Positions 45,161 to 55,987 of a stretch of DNA of 64,000 nucleotides are shown here, piece by piece (the stretch's first letter is position 1; every line of letters starts with the position of its first letter). The stretch lies in the NCBI GenBank assembly GCA_036362785.1, contig CP143625.1:1737401-1801400 (forward strand), read 5' to 3'. Under the pieces are notes generated by a model, which made no database searches, was not told where the DNA came from, and saw only the letters and a program-made list of their open reading frames with translations. The translations under genes were made by a program, and so were the position numbers. The stretch is from a beta proteobacterium MWH-UniP1 (lineage in GTDB: Bacteria > Pseudomonadota > Gammaproteobacteria > Burkholderiales > Burkholderiaceae_A).

Positions 45161-46252
45161 TTAATCCACCACAATCGTCTGGGCCTCGTCGCCCACACGC
45201 GCGCGAATCTCGCCAATGCGATAGACCAGCTCACCCTGCTGGGTCAGATGGGCCGCCACGGCTTCGGCCTGCTTGGCATCCACCACCACCACCATGCCAA
45301 TGCCGCAGTTAAAGACACGATGCATCTCGTCTTCTGGCACCTGGCCCTGGGCTTGAACCCAGCGCATCAGTGGCGGCAGAGTCCAGGCGTTTTTATGCAG
45401 CACTGCAGTGAGTTGCTCGGGCAGAACACGGGGCACATTGCCCACCAAGCCGCCGCCCGTGATGTGGGCCATGGCCTTGATGGCATCACGGTGGGCTGAG
45501 AGCGCCGAGAGCATGGGTTTCACATAAAGCCTGGTCGGCGCAATCACCAGATCCGCAAGCGACTTGGTCTCACCGGGAATGGTGACCCCAGAAAGGGATG
45601 ACGGCGTGATCTCGCCACAGGCACGCTCTAAGACCTTGCGCACCAGGGAATAGCCATTGCTATGAAACCCGCTCGAGGCCAGACCCAAAAGCACATCGCC
45701 CGCAGCAACACGGCTGCCATCCAGAATTTGCGAACGCTCAACCGCCCCCACTGCAAAGCCGGCCAAATCGTATTCACCTGCCGGGTACATGCCGGGCATT
45801 TCTGCCGTTTCACCACCAATTAAGGCGCAGCCCGATAGTTCACAACCCTTGGCAATGCCGCCCACCACGGCAGCGGCCGTGTCCACCGAGAGCTGGCCGC
45901 AGGCAAAGTAATCCAAGAAGAACAGGGGCTCAGCACCCTGCACCAGAATGTCATTCACGCTCATGGCCACCAGATCAATGCCCACTGTGTCGTGGCGATC
46001 CAGGGCAAACGCCAATTTCAGCTTGGTTCCCACGCCATCGGTGCCTGACACCAAGACGGGGTCTTTGTATTTTTTGGGGACCTCGAACAGGGCGCCGAAC
46101 CCACCAATCCCCCCCAGCACTTCGGGCCGCATGGTCCGTTTGGCCAGGGGCTTGATACGATCGACCAGGGCGTCACCGGCGTCGATGTCCACCCCCGCAT
46201 CACGATAAGTCATGGGTGTGGTGTTGGCTGTTGCCGGCTTTTTTTCGCTCAT
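45161..46252 (-). CDS. purM: Phosphoribosylformylglycinamidine cyclo-ligase PurM
   Basis: A 363-residue AIR synthetase (purine pathway). [69 protein letters not shown] and [17 protein letters not shown] are family landmarks. ATG 46250-46252 is chosen as it has AGGAAG about ten bases upstream; the frame is open further 5' without homology. Divergent from hda. Confidence 0.95.
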   Translation of the reverse strand: MSEKKPATANTTPMTYRDAGVDIDAGDALVDRIKPLAKRTMRPEVLGGIGGFGALFEVPKKYKDPVLVSGTDGVGTKLKLAFALDRHDTVGIDLVAMSVNDILVQGAEPLFFLDYFACGQLSVDTAAAVVGGIAKGCELSGCALIGGETAEMPGMYPAGEYDLAGFAVGAVERSQILDGSRVAAGDVLLGLASSGFHSNGYSLVRKVLERACGEITPSSLSGVTIPGETKSLADLVIAPTRLYVKPMLSALSAHRDAIKAMAHITGGGLVGNVPRVLPEQLTAVLHKNAWTLPPLMRWVQAQGQVPEDEMHRVFNCGIGMVVVVDAKQAEAVAAHLTQQGELVYRIGEIRARVGDEAQTIVVD

Positions 46253-46320
46253 GTCGGGGTTTCTTCCTAAAATCGACATTTTATTGAAGTTAACGCGCCT
46301 TTTGCGGCGGCAGGAGCCAG

Positions 46321-47049
46321 ATGCAGTTACCCCTTCACCTGATCGACCCACCAGAACCCAAGCTTGAGGATGGGGTGACAGGACGCAATTCGGCAGCGCT
46401 CGCCGCACTTGGCCAGATTCTAAAGACCCCCGGCTTTTCAACCCTGTATCTATGGGGGGCCCCAGGAAGCGGTAAAAGCTTCTGGCTCAGGGCCTGGAAG
46501 GCCGCCCTGGGCGGCCAGGCCAGCCTGATCAACTGCGATGCCAGCGCCGCACTTTCAGGCGGTGCGGGCGCAGGCCAATTGCTCGCCCAGGCGCTTGAAC
46601 AGATCGAGGAACCCGGTTCGCCAAGAATCTGGCTACTGGACAATGTTGATCGGGCCGACCGAGCCACAGCCGAGGGACTGTTTCGACTTTACAATGCAGG
46701 CCGAGAGCTTGGCCATTGCCTGGTGGCGACCGCCGATCGGCCGCCACTGCGGCTGGAACTGCGGGACGACTTAAGAACCCGGCTGGGCCAAGGCCTGATA
46801 TTTGAATTGCATGAATTAGACGACGAAGAAAAACGAAATGCCCTGCGCGAGCGGGCTGAGCAACTGGCGCTGCCACTGTCTGAGGACTTACTAAATTACC
46901 TGATGACCCGCCTGCCCCGAGACCTGGGGCTTTTGATCCGAGTGCTGGATGGTTTAAACGACTACGCCTTGTCGCAAAAACGGCCAGCCACCATCCCCTT
47001 ATTGAAAGATTTACTGGATTTGCCAGATGCAACAACTCGCCCTGTTTGA
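46321..47049 (+). CDS. hda: DnaA regulatory inactivator Hda
   Basis: A 242-residue DnaA-like AAA+ protein without the DnaA DNA-binding domain, hence Hda. It opens [11 protein letters not shown], where Q-L-P-L is the beta-clamp-binding motif, then Walker [14 protein letters not shown], Walker [12 protein letters not shown] and an arginine-rich sensor region. With the sliding clamp it promotes ATP hydrolysis by DnaA after initiation. AGGAG precedes the ATG. The 3' end overlaps the HAD gene by 23 bp. Confidence 0.9.
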   Translation: MQLPLHLIDPPEPKLEDGVTGRNSAALAALGQILKTPGFSTLYLWGAPGSGKSFWLRAWKAALGGQASLINCDASAALSGGAGAGQLLAQALEQIEEPGSPRIWLLDNVDRADRATAEGLFRLYNAGRELGHCLVATADRPPLRLELRDDLRTRLGQGLIFELHELDDEEKRNALRERAEQLALPLSEDLLNYLMTRLPRDLGLLIRVLDGLNDYALSQKRPATIPLLKDLLDLPDATTRPV

Positions 47050-47719
47050 TCTCGACAATACGCTTTTGCCAATCGACAGCGATGTATCCTGGGCACAATT
47101 TTTGGTGGACCTGAAAGTTGTCAATGCCGACTGGTATTCCAAGCGCAATGACTACTTCTACGTGCAGTATTGCGCCGGCACGCTCGACATTTATGAATTC
47201 TTAGACTTTCAGCTTGCGCCACTGGCCCAGCACCCACGGGCGCAACTGCTTGCCTGGCGTGAACAGTTCATTAAAGACGTGATTCGTCCACACCTGCATC
47301 CCAAAGCCAAGGCCTTGGTCGAGGAGCACCAACGCAGCGGTGCGCTCTGCGCCATTGTGACGGCGACCAATTCATTTATCACCGGGCCGATTGCCCGCGA
47401 GTTCGGCGTGGAACACTTGATCGCCACCGAGGTGGAGATTTCCCCCGATGGCAACTTCACTGGCAAGCCCCACGGATTGCCCAGCTTTCGCGAAGGAAAG
47501 ATCACCCGGGTTGAGCAGTGGCTGGCCCAACAGGGACTGGGGCTTGACGATTTTTCTGATTCTTTTTTCTACAGTGACTCATTGAATGATCTGCCCCTGC
47601 TTTCGCGGGTGAAAACGCCCATTGCCGTCAACCCCGATGAGCGGCTTCGCCACCATGCACAGGCGCAAGGCTGGCAGGTGCTGGACTTATTTGATCGGAC
47701 GCAGAGCACCGACGACTAA
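47027..47719 (+). CDS. HAD-IB family phosphatase (SerB-like)
   Basis: A 230-residue HAD hydrolase of subfamily IB: motif [11 protein letters not shown] (nucleophile Asp8, Asp10), motif II IVTATNSFI, motif IV FYSDSLNDLPLL. Proteins of this type lie between hda and pcnB in many Burkholderiales. It starts inside the end of hda (23-bp overlap), so translation is coupled. A small phosphorylated metabolite is the likely substrate. Confidence 0.88.
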   Translation: MQQLALFDLDNTLLPIDSDVSWAQFLVDLKVVNADWYSKRNDYFYVQYCAGTLDIYEFLDFQLAPLAQHPRAQLLAWREQFIKDVIRPHLHPKAKALVEEHQRSGALCAIVTATNSFITGPIAREFGVEHLIATEVEISPDGNFTGKPHGLPSFREGKITRVEQWLAQQGLGLDDFSDSFFYSDSLNDLPLLSRVKTPIAVNPDERLRHHAQAQGWQVLDLFDRTQSTDD

Positions 47720-47724
47720 GGCCC

Positions 47725-49149
47725 ATGATCAAAAAACTATTTAAGCGGATTGTTGACCTCGCCCCCAAAAAGCTATCCACCCGGGCCTCGCGGCGCGCCG
47801 TTGAGAAAACACTGCACGAACCCGAGATTTTCAAAGCGTCAAAAATCGGCATCGACCGAAAGCTCGCCTCGAACGCCGCCCTGCGAACTGTGGAAGACCT
47901 GCAAAAGGCCGGCTTTCGTGCCTTTATTGTGGGTGGTGCGGTTCGTGATCTGCTGCTTGGCATCCGGCCCAAAGACTTTGATGTGGCCACCGATGCCGAG
48001 CCCGAACAAGTGCAGCGGGTATTTCGGCGGGCCCGCATTATTGGCCGGCGGTTTCGCCTGGTCCATGTGATGTTTGGCCCAGAGACCATCGAGGTGTCCA
48101 CCTTTCGTGCGCTTCAGTCTGATGACATCGACGTAGACGAGCATGGCCGAGTGCTGCGAGACAACGTGTTTGGTGAGCAGCACGAAGACGCCACGCGGCG
48201 CGATTTCACGGTTAACGCCCTGTATTACGACCCAGTCAGCGACAAAGTGCTGGACTATCACCACGGAGTGAAAGACTTAAAAGCGAAAGTCTTGCGCATG
48301 ATTGGCAACCCTGATCATCGCTACCGGGAAGACCCAGTCCGCATGCTGCGTGCCATCCGGCTGTCAGCAAAGCTGGGGCTCACCATTGATCCAGCCACCC
48401 GCAAACCCATCAAAGCGCTGGCTGACCTGATCAAAAATGTGCCCAATGCCCGTTTGTTTGATGAAATGCTCAAGCTCTTGCAGTCGGGCAATGCCTACGA
48501 GGGCCTGCATCAGCTTCGCAATGAGGGCCTGCATCACGGCTGTCTGCCACTGCTTGATCTCGTCTTTGATGCGCAGGCCCCAGAGTCAGAAAAATTTGTC
48601 ACGTTGGCGCTGAAAGCCACGGACGCACGTATCCATGACCGCAAGCCAATATCGCCCGGATTTTTATTTGCGGCGCTGCTGTGGAACCTGGTGCGTGAAC
48701 GCTGGCAGAAACGCCATGCGGCAGGCGAGCATCTGATCCCTGCACTGAATGCGGCAATAGATGAAGTGACTGAACAACAGTTGGATGCACTGGCCATTCA
48801 GCGGCGCTATGTCTCGGACATGCGCGATATCTGGTTGATGCAGCCACGGTTTGAAAAGCGCCAAGGGGCAACAGCGGCTCGCCTGGTCGAACACATTCGT
48901 TTTCGTGCGGGCTACGATTTTTTACTCCTGCGCGCAGAATCTGGTCAGATCGATTCGGCACTGGCCGACTGGTGGACGGACTATATTGCGGCTGATGCCG
49001 CAGGCCGCGCCGCCTTGATCAGTCAGGCGGCTGCCGAGCGCTCGGCGAATAAATCCGGATCAACGGGAAGTGGCGGCACTGGCGCAAAGCGGCGCAGACG
49101 TCGGCGCAAACCCACGGCCAGCGAGCCGGCGTCGAATACGGACCAATAA
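47725..49149 (+). CDS. pcnB: Poly(A) polymerase I
   Basis: A 474-residue class II nucleotidyltransferase. Catalytic GGAVRDLLLGIRPKDFDVATDA holds the two Asp residues; RRFRLVHV, RRDFTVNALYYD and HRYREDPVRMLRAIRLSAKLGL follow. An Arg/Lys-rich tail (RRRRRRKP) ends the protein. It adds 3' A tails that promote RNA decay. Distinguished from tRNA CCA-adding enzymes by context, N-terminal extension and basic C terminus. Starts 5 bp after the HAD gene. Confidence 0.93.
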   Translation: MIKKLFKRIVDLAPKKLSTRASRRAVEKTLHEPEIFKASKIGIDRKLASNAALRTVEDLQKAGFRAFIVGGAVRDLLLGIRPKDFDVATDAEPEQVQRVFRRARIIGRRFRLVHVMFGPETIEVSTFRALQSDDIDVDEHGRVLRDNVFGEQHEDATRRDFTVNALYYDPVSDKVLDYHHGVKDLKAKVLRMIGNPDHRYREDPVRMLRAIRLSAKLGLTIDPATRKPIKALADLIKNVPNARLFDEMLKLLQSGNAYEGLHQLRNEGLHHGCLPLLDLVFDAQAPESEKFVTLALKATDARIHDRKPISPGFLFAALLWNLVRERWQKRHAAGEHLIPALNAAIDEVTEQQLDALAIQRRYVSDMRDIWLMQPRFEKRQGATAARLVEHIRFRAGYDFLLLRAESGQIDSALADWWTDYIAADAAGRAALISQAAAERSANKSGSTGSGGTGAKRRRRRRKPTASEPASNTDQ

Positions 49150-49185
49150 GCACCCGCACACCTTTCGGGTGACAAGAGTCCCATC

Positions 49186-49686
49186 ATGATCGAAACGGCC
49201 TATATTGGGCTTGGAGGCAATCTCTCAGATCCATTTTCAGCCATTGCCCAGGCGCTCGATGTCTTGCGTCAATCCCCCGGCATTGTTGGTGTGCGGTCAT
49301 CGGCCTGTTATCGCACCACTCCAGTCCAATCCAGTGGGCCAGATTTCTGTAATGCCGTTGCCGAAATCAACACGAATCTGACGGCGGCCGAGATCTTGAC
49401 CTTGTTGCTGTCGATTGAGCAGCAGTTTGGGCGTGCACGCTCGGTTCGCAATGCCCCAAGAACCTTGGACCTGGACTTGATTGCCTATGGTCACCAGCGA
49501 CAGACGGACCCGTTTGTCACCATTCCCCACCCCAGGGCGCATGAGCGGGCCTTTGTGCTGGTTCCGCTATGCGAACTCAATCCCAATGTGCTGCTGGGGC
49601 CGCCCGAGCATCCGGCACTCATGCCTGCCGCCCATTGGAAGGCCTTGTTGACAGCGTCTCAGCTTGGGGAAGTCCGGCCCTGGTGA
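49186..49686 (+). CDS. folK: HPPK, 2-amino-4-hydroxy-6-hydroxymethyldihydropteridine pyrophosphokinase
   Basis: A 166-residue FolK: AYIGLGGNLSDP, CYRTTPV, VRNAPRTLDLDLIAYG (metal-binding DLD) and TIPHPRAHERAFVLVPLCEL. It pyrophosphorylates the pterin precursor of folate. Lies 36 bp after pcnB and 16 bp before the deoxynucleoside kinase. Confidence 0.95.
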   Translation: MIETAYIGLGGNLSDPFSAIAQALDVLRQSPGIVGVRSSACYRTTPVQSSGPDFCNAVAEINTNLTAAEILTLLLSIEQQFGRARSVRNAPRTLDLDLIAYGHQRQTDPFVTIPHPRAHERAFVLVPLCELNPNVLLGPPEHPALMPAAHWKALLTASQLGEVRPW

Positions 49687-49702
49687 TGCGACAATAGTCG
49701 CC

Positions 49703-50383
49703 ATGAGCACGATTCCCGCACGCCCAACGGCGCGCCCCCCCTGGGCAGACCGCTTCCGATCCATTGTGATCGAGGGGCCAATTGGCGTGGGCAAGAGCAG
49801 CCTGGCCATTAAATTTTCTGAGCGATTCGGCTACGCGCCTCTGCTCGAGACCCCTGCCGAGAATCCGTTTTTAGCGAAGTTTTATCGCGACAGCAGCCGC
49901 TACGCACTGGCCACCCAATTGTTTTTTCTGTTTCAGCGGGTCGACCAGCTGCGCGACATTACCCAGCGAGATCTGTTTGCCGAGCATGTGGTGAGCGACT
50001 TCATGATGGAAAAAGACCAGCTTTTCGCGGGTCTGACCCTATCCGATGAGGAACTCGCGCTCTATCGAAAAATATACGAAGTGCAGCAGCCGCAGGCCCC
50101 ACAGCCCGATCTGGTGATTGTGCTGCAGGCCACGGCCGACGCCCTGATTGACCGAATTCGTCAACGTGGCATTGCCATGGAGCAGAACATGTCAGAAGAC
50201 TACCTGCGCCACTTGGCCGACGCCTATACCAATTTCTTTCATCACTACGATGCGGCGCCTGTGTTGATCGTGAACACCGAGCAGCTCAACCCCATTGATC
50301 GGGAAGAAGACTTTCAAGCCCTGGTACAACAGATTGCCAATTTCAAGGGGCGCCGCAGTTACTTCAACGCCCTGCATAACTAA
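49703..50383 (+). CDS. Deoxynucleoside kinase (dAdo/dGuo kinase family)
   Basis: A 226-residue P-loop kinase: VIEGPIGVGKSSLA, ETPAENPFLAKFY, QLFFLFQRVDQL, RDLFAEHVVSDFMMEKDQLFA (ERS-like region) and RIRQRGIAMEQNMSEDYLRHL (lid). The start is ATG 49703; an upstream in-frame start would overlap folK. Salvages deoxynucleosides. The kinase between folK and panC is a common Burkholderiales arrangement. Confidence 0.88.
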   Translation: MSTIPARPTARPPWADRFRSIVIEGPIGVGKSSLAIKFSERFGYAPLLETPAENPFLAKFYRDSSRYALATQLFFLFQRVDQLRDITQRDLFAEHVVSDFMMEKDQLFAGLTLSDEELALYRKIYEVQQPQAPQPDLVIVLQATADALIDRIRQRGIAMEQNMSEDYLRHLADAYTNFFHHYDAAPVLIVNTEQLNPIDREEDFQALVQQIANFKGRRSYFNALHN

Positions 50384-51256
<873 letters not shown>

Positions 51257-51304
51257 AACAAGGGATCCTTGAGGTCTAAATTTCTGAATCAGAAGGTGCC
51301 AATG

Positions 51305-51337
51305 AAAAAAGCCTGCGACGAACATCGCAGGCTTTTT
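51305..51337. terminator. Bidirectional terminator between panC and terC operons
   Basis: AAAAAA followed by GCCTGCGA (51311-51318), loop CGAACA, TCGCAGGC (51325-51332) and TTTTT. The perfect 8-bp G+C-rich stem with A-run on one side and T-run on the other works on both strands, ending panC on plus and terC plus the microprotein on minus. Confidence 0.9.
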
Positions 51338-51381
51338 AATTTATGCAATTTCAGTTCGGAAATCGCATGACCCGAATCAAC

Positions 51382-51474
51382 TTATCGGATCACGAGTGCC
51401 ACCACTAGGGCGATCAAAAATATGATCGCCATGGTTTTTAAAATGGTACGGTTGTTTTTCTCGGGTGGGTTCAT
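51382..51474 (-). CDS. 30-residue membrane microprotein coupled to terC
   Basis: A 31-codon frame. Its ATG (51472-51474) overlaps the terC stop as ATGA, so it should be translated by the same ribosomes. The product begins MNPPEKNNRTILKT and ends MAIIFLIALVVALVIR: a short polar, positively charged N terminus and one transmembrane helix ending in Arg, then TAA. A bidirectional terminator follows about 45 bp downstream, so the frame lies wholly inside the transcript. I do not know a family name. Coding is inferred from the coupling and the coherent helix, not from homology. Confidence 0.6.
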   Translation of the reverse strand: MNPPEKNNRTILKTMAIIFLIALVVALVIR

Positions 51475-52160
51475 GCGGCCGTCCTTTGCTGCTGACGCCA
51501 GGTCAGCAGCTTACCAACAGCAATGACGAACACCACGCCAATCCACGCCAGGGTGTGGGTGGGGATACTCACAGTGGTCGTCCAGAGGTCTTTCAAGCCC
51601 GGGTCGTTTTGAATCATTTCACCGGCCAGGTAGCCCAATAAACCACCGCCCAGAACCACAATCCAAGAGAAGCGATTCATCAAGGACAAGACAATCTTCG
51701 ATCCCCAAACGACCAGGGGGATCGAGAGCGCCAGACCAAAGACCAACAGGAACATGCTGCCCTTGGCCGCACCGGCCACGGCAATCACGTTGTCCAGCGA
51801 CATAGCAAAGTCGGCAATCACGATGGTTTTGATTGCCGCCAAGAGCTTGTCTTTGCCCTCGATCTCGTGGCCGTCGTCTTCGGCCTGCGGCATGACGAGT
51901 TTCACGCCGATCCAGACCAATAAGAGCCCACCAAATGTTTTGAGATAAGGAATTTCAAGGAGTTGCACCGCGAACGCCGTGAGGACCACCCGCAAAAGAA
52001 TCGCGGCGGTGACCCCCCAGAAAATGCCCAATCGGCGCTGCTTGGCGGGCAGGTTACGGCAGGCCAACGCAATCACGATGGCGTTATCGCCTGAGAGCAG
52101 CAAGTCGATCCAGACGATCTGCAGCAAGGCGATCCAAAACGCGGTGCTTCCGAAATCCAT
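51471..52160 (-). CDS. TerC-family integral membrane protein
   Basis: A 229-residue TerC/Alx family protein with seven or more helices and the conserved acidic helices LLSGDNAIVIALACRNLP and DFAMSLDNVIAVAGAA. These are thought to export manganese or help metal loading in exported proteins. The loop MPQAEDDGHEIEGKDK between the two halves is cytoplasmic. The gene ends in an ATGA overlap with a 30-residue membrane microprotein. Confidence 0.9.
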   Translation of the reverse strand: MDFGSTAFWIALLQIVWIDLLLSGDNAIVIALACRNLPAKQRRLGIFWGVTAAILLRVVLTAFAVQLLEIPYLKTFGGLLLVWIGVKLVMPQAEDDGHEIEGKDKLLAAIKTIVIADFAMSLDNVIAVAGAAKGSMFLLVFGLALSIPLVVWGSKIVLSLMNRFSWIVVLGGGLLGYLAGEMIQNDPGLKDLWTTTVSIPTHTLAWIGVVFVIAVGKLLTWRQQQRTAA

Positions 52161-52251
52161 TCGTGTTTCCTTAAAAAATTAGGGGGACAGTTTGATCTGA
52201 AACGGCTTTCACCGACTTCGGATGCTGCCCCCCACTATTATGCCGTTGGCA

Positions 52252-53133
52252 TTACATGACTGACTTGAGTAATTTCCCCATCTCCGAGGGGTTCTTGGTG
52301 GTCTTGATGCCACAGGCTTCCATGATTTCCAGTTTCGCTTGTGCCGTATCAGCACCACCAGAAATCAATGCACCGGCGTGGCCCATGCGTTTGCCCGGGG
52401 GAGCGGTCACACCCGCGATAAAGCCAACGATGGGCTTTTTCATATGGTCTTTGGCCCACATCGCAGCGTTGACTTCATCGGGGCCGCCGATTTCGCCAAT
52501 CATGATGACGGCATCGGTCTCGGGGTCGTCGTTAAAGAGTTTCAAGACATCGATGTGCTTTAGACCGTTGATCGGATCCCCGCCAATACCAACAGCAGAA
52601 GACTGACCCAGGCCCATCTCGGTGACCTGCCCAACGGCTTCGTAAGTCAACGTGCCAGAACGCGACACGATGCCGATACGGCCCTTGCGGTGGATGTGGC
52701 CCGGCATGATGCCGATCTTGATTTCTTCGGGTGTGATCAGGCCGGGGCAGTTTGGCCCGAGCAAGAGCGTGCGCTTATTGGCCGCTTTCATCTTGTTGCG
52801 CACGACCATCATGTCGCGCACAGGGATGCCCTCGGTAATACAAATGACCAAGTCCAGGTCTGCCTCTACGGCTTCCCAGATGGCATCAGCTGCGCCTGCG
52901 GGCGGCACATAAATGACAGAAACCGTGGCGCCCGTTGCACTCTTGGCATCTTTGACTGATGCGTAGATGGGAATGCCCTCGAAGTCTTCGCCTGCTTTTT
53001 TGGGGTTCACGCCAGCAACAAAACAGTTCTTGCCGTTGGCATAGTCACGGCACATGCGGGTGTGAAACTGGCCGGTCTTACCGGTGATGCCCTGGGTGAT
53101 GACCTTGGTATCTTTATTGATCAGAATTGACAT
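52252..53133 (-). CDS. sucD: Succinyl-CoA synthetase alpha subunit
   Basis: A 293-residue SucD: SILINKDTKVITQGITGKTGQFH, YVPPAGAADAIWEAVEADLDLVICITEGIPV, GPNCPGLITP and the phospho-His loop RMGHAGALISGG. With SucC it converts succinyl-CoA to succinate with substrate-level phosphorylation in the TCA cycle. Lies 14 bp after sucC. A small TGCC/GGCA hairpin follows the stop. Confidence 0.97.
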   Translation of the reverse strand: MSILINKDTKVITQGITGKTGQFHTRMCRDYANGKNCFVAGVNPKKAGEDFEGIPIYASVKDAKSATGATVSVIYVPPAGAADAIWEAVEADLDLVICITEGIPVRDMMVVRNKMKAANKRTLLLGPNCPGLITPEEIKIGIMPGHIHRKGRIGIVSRSGTLTYEAVGQVTEMGLGQSSAVGIGGDPINGLKHIDVLKLFNDDPETDAVIMIGEIGGPDEVNAAMWAKDHMKKPIVGFIAGVTAPPGKRMGHAGALISGGADTAQAKLEIMEACGIKTTKNPSEMGKLLKSVM

Positions 53134-53147
53134 GTGGTTCTCCGGCC

Positions 53148-54314
53148 TTAGGCTTTTTTCGCGGCATCAACAACTTTTTTCGCTGCATCTGCCATGGTGT
53201 CCGCGGTGATAATCGGCAGGCCCGAATCCGCAAGAATCTGTTTACCTTGATCTTCATTGGTACCCTTCATGCGCACCACCAGAGGAACCTTCAGGCCAAC
53301 CGCACGCGATGCGGCGACCACGCCCTCGGCAATGACATCACAACGCATGATGCCGCCAAAGATGTTGACCAGAATGGCCTTCACATTGGGGTTGCCCAGC
53401 ATGATCTTGAAGGCTTCGGTCACTTTTTCAGTAGTGGCACCACCGCCGACATCCAAGAAGTTGGCTGGTTCACCGCCAAACAATTTGATGGTGTCCATCG
53501 TGGCCATGGCCAGACCAGCGCCATTGACTAAGCAGCCGATGTTGCCATCGAGCTGGATATAGGCCAGATCGAATTTCGATGCTTCGATCTCGGCGGGATC
53601 TTCCTCGTCAAGGTCACGCATTTCGGTGATCTCGGGGTGACGATAGAGCGCGTTGGAATCAAAGTTCCACTTGGCATCCAGGGCGATCACTTTACCGTCG
53701 CCAGTCAAAATAAGAGGGTTGATCTCGGCCAGTGATGCGTCGGTATCCCAGAAGGCCTGATACAGACCCTGCAAGACTTTGCGGGCCTGGGGCACGGATG
53801 CAGCGGGAACGCCAATCTTGTTCGCCAACTCATCGGCCTGGGCATCCGTCAAACCAGTTGCGGGGTCAACGAATACTTTGTGGATTTTTTCAGGGTGGGT
53901 TGCGGCGACTTCTTCAATGTCCATACCGCCTTCGCTTGAGCCCATGACGCAGACGCGTTGTGTGACTCGGTCGGTCACAACAGCAACATAGAGTTCTTTT
54001 TTGATGTCAGCGCCGTCTTCAATCAGCAAACGACGGACTTTTTGTCCGGCGGGACCGGTCTGATGGGTGACCAGCTGCATGCCGAGGATGCTGGATGCAT
54101 AGGTTTTTACATCGGCCATGGATTTCGCCACCTTCACGCCACCGCCTTTGCCGCGACCACCGGCATGAATCTGAGCCTTGACGACCCAGACCGGACCGCC
54201 CAGCTTTTCAGCTGCAGCGAGTGCTTCGTCAACAGAAAAACAGGCAATGCCGTTGGGTACGGGAACCCCGTAGCGGCGCAGAATTTCTTTGCCCTGATAC
54301 TCGTGTATTTTCAT
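53148..54314 (-). CDS. sucC: Succinyl-CoA synthetase beta subunit
   Basis: A 388-residue ATP-grasp subunit: [63 protein letters not shown] and [15 protein letters not shown]. Standard length. A GGGGG stretch lies 8 bases before the ATG. Followed at once by sucD. The pair sits beside recX and recA rather than with sucAB, usual in Burkholderiales. Confidence 0.97.
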   Translation of the reverse strand: MKIHEYQGKEILRRYGVPVPNGIACFSVDEALAAAEKLGGPVWVVKAQIHAGGRGKGGGVKVAKSMADVKTYASSILGMQLVTHQTGPAGQKVRRLLIEDGADIKKELYVAVVTDRVTQRVCVMGSSEGGMDIEEVAATHPEKIHKVFVDPATGLTDAQADELANKIGVPAASVPQARKVLQGLYQAFWDTDASLAEINPLILTGDGKVIALDAKWNFDSNALYRHPEITEMRDLDEEDPAEIEASKFDLAYIQLDGNIGCLVNGAGLAMATMDTIKLFGGEPANFLDVGGGATTEKVTEAFKIMLGNPNVKAILVNIFGGIMRCDVIAEGVVAASRAVGLKVPLVVRMKGTNEDQGKQILADSGLPIITADTMADAAKKVVDAAKKA

Positions 54315-54395
54315 TTTTTAGCCCCCTGAATAACCGGTCCAGTTTATCACGCGAAGCCAGGCCAGCCGGGTGCCGGGGCGGCCCCCTGGGCTTTA

Positions 54396-54800
54396 CTAAC
54401 GGCCCTGCAGCTCGCGCATTAGCCTGCCAATGGCAGCGCTGGAAAAGCCCCGCTGCATGAGAAAACGTTGCTGTCGGAGAGCCTCTTGCGCACTGGTTGG
54501 CGCAAGACCAAATTTCTTCTCCCAGACTTGTTTAAGACGATCGGCCTCTGTGTCTTGCAGCTGATGCAAGACCGATTCCAAAACGGCGTCGGAGACACCC
54601 TTTTGCTGCAATTCGTAGCGCACTTTTGCGGCGCCGAACCGGGACCCCCGAACACGGGCGACCGACTCAGCAAACCGGCGATCAGACAGGAGATTTTCGG
54701 ACTGAAGTTGATCTAAAACCGCAGCAAGTTGATCAGGCCCCTGCGCGAGCGGTGCCAGTTTGCGCTCAAGTTCCTGGCGGGAGTACTCCCTGCGAGCCAA
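54396..54800 (-). CDS. recX: Regulatory protein RecX, start codon uncertain
   Basis: A RecX of about 134 residues or slightly more: ARREYSRQELERKLAPL, NLLSDRRFAESVARVRGSRFGAAKVRYELQQKGV, QRFLMQRGFSSAAIGRLM. It binds RecA filaments and limits their activity. Homology seems to begin before the TTG at 54798-54800 (SLRARAIAALARREYS), but the frame from there to the stop near 54865 holds no ATG, GTG or TTG, only CTG codons. So either TTG is used and the first helix is shortened, or a CTG start is used. Directly downstream of recA. Confidence 0.88.
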   Translation of the reverse strand: MARREYSRQELERKLAPLAQGPDQLAAVLDQLQSENLLSDRRFAESVARVRGSRFGAAKVRYELQQKGVSDAVLESVLHQLQDTEADRLKQVWEKKFGLAPTSAQEALRQQRFLMQRGFSSAAIGRLMRELQGR

Positions 54801-54900
54801 GGCCGCGATGGCCCTGGCCCGCAGAGACTGAGAAGAAAGCGGTTCAGAAGAATTCAGAGGCGATCAAACCAGGAATGAATAGTTGAGGTGGCGTGACGCG

Positions 54901-55959
54901 TTAATCCTGATCTGCGGGCGCGTTAACGACCGCAGCAGTCTGCCGAGCAGCAACACCAAACTTCTCACGTAGTTTGTTTTCAATCTCGATGGCCATGTCG
55001 GGGTTCTGACGTAAAAACTCGCGGGCGTTGTCTTTACCCTGGCCAATTCGTTCGCCGTTGTAGCTGTACCAAGCACCCGACTTTTCAACGATGTCCGCAT
55101 CTGAGCCGAGATCGAGAATTTCACCCTCGCGAGAGATGCCTTCACCATAAAGAATATCGAAAGAGGCGGCTTTAAACGGGGGCGCAACCTTGTTCTTGAC
55201 GACTTTGACCTTGGTTTCAGAGCCGATGACTTCTTCGCCTTTTTTGATCGAACCGACACGACGAATATCTAAGCGAACGGAAGAGTAAAACTTCAGCGCG
55301 TTACCACCAGTGGTGGTTTCAGGGTTGCCAAACATCACGCCGATTTTCATGCGGATCTGGTTAATGAAGATGACGGTGGTGTTGGTGCGGTTGATGGTGC
55401 CGGTGAGTTTGCGCAGGGCCTGGGACATCAGGCGGGCCTGCAGGCCTGGCAGCGAGTCACCCATTTCGCCTTCGATTTCAGCACGCGGCGTGAGTGCGGC
55501 TACGGAGTCCACCACGATCAGATCCACCGAACCCGAGCGGACCAGGGCATCCACGATTTCCAATGCCTGCTCACCAGTGTCGGGCTGGGAGATTAAAAGT
55601 TCGCTGAGATTGACACCGAGTTTTTGGGCGTATTGGGTGTCTAGGGCATGCTCTGCATCGACGAAGGCGCAGGTGCCGCCGAGCTTTTGCATTTCGGCAA
55701 TGACCTGAAGGGTGAGCGTGGTCTTGCCCGATGATTCCGGACCATAAATTTCAACCACACGGCCGCGTGGCAGCCCCCCAACCCCAAGGGCAAGATCTAG
55801 GCCCAGGGAACCGGTTGAGACCACCTGAATATCGGGGGCGACTTCGTTTTCGCCCATGCGCATGATGGAGCCTTTGCCGAACTGCTTTTCAATTTGGGCC
55901 AGCGCGGCCTGCAGGGCTTTGGCCTTTTCGGCACGGGTCTTGTCTTGTTTGTCTTGCAT
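54901..55959 (-). CDS. recA: Recombinase RecA
   Basis: A 352-residue Rec[12 protein letters not shown], Walker [32 protein letters not shown], loop L1/L2 ([33 protein letters not shown]) and an acidic C terminus. Central to homologous recombination and the SOS response. Its promoter carries a near-consensus LexA box between the -35 and -10. recX follows. Confidence 0.98.
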   Translation of the reverse strand: MQDKQDKTRAEKAKALQAALAQIEKQFGKGSIMRMGENEVAPDIQVVSTGSLGLDLALGVGGLPRGRVVEIYGPESSGKTTLTLQVIAEMQKLGGTCAFVDAEHALDTQYAQKLGVNLSELLISQPDTGEQALEIVDALVRSGSVDLIVVDSVAALTPRAEIEGEMGDSLPGLQARLMSQALRKLTGTINRTNTTVIFINQIRMKIGVMFGNPETTTGGNALKFYSSVRLDIRRVGSIKKGEEVIGSETKVKVVKNKVAPPFKAASFDILYGEGISREGEILDLGSDADIVEKSGAWYSYNGERIGQGKDNAREFLRQNPDMAIEIENKLREKFGVAARQTAAVVNAPADQD

Positions 55960-55987
55960 GGTGGTTCCTTTGAATGGGGCTGGCGAA

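Noticed and set aside
52181-52233. GGGGGACAG / CTGCCCCCC imperfect repeat between terC and sucD
   Set aside because: One mismatch, long loop of over 30 bases and no T-run; not convincing as a terminator.
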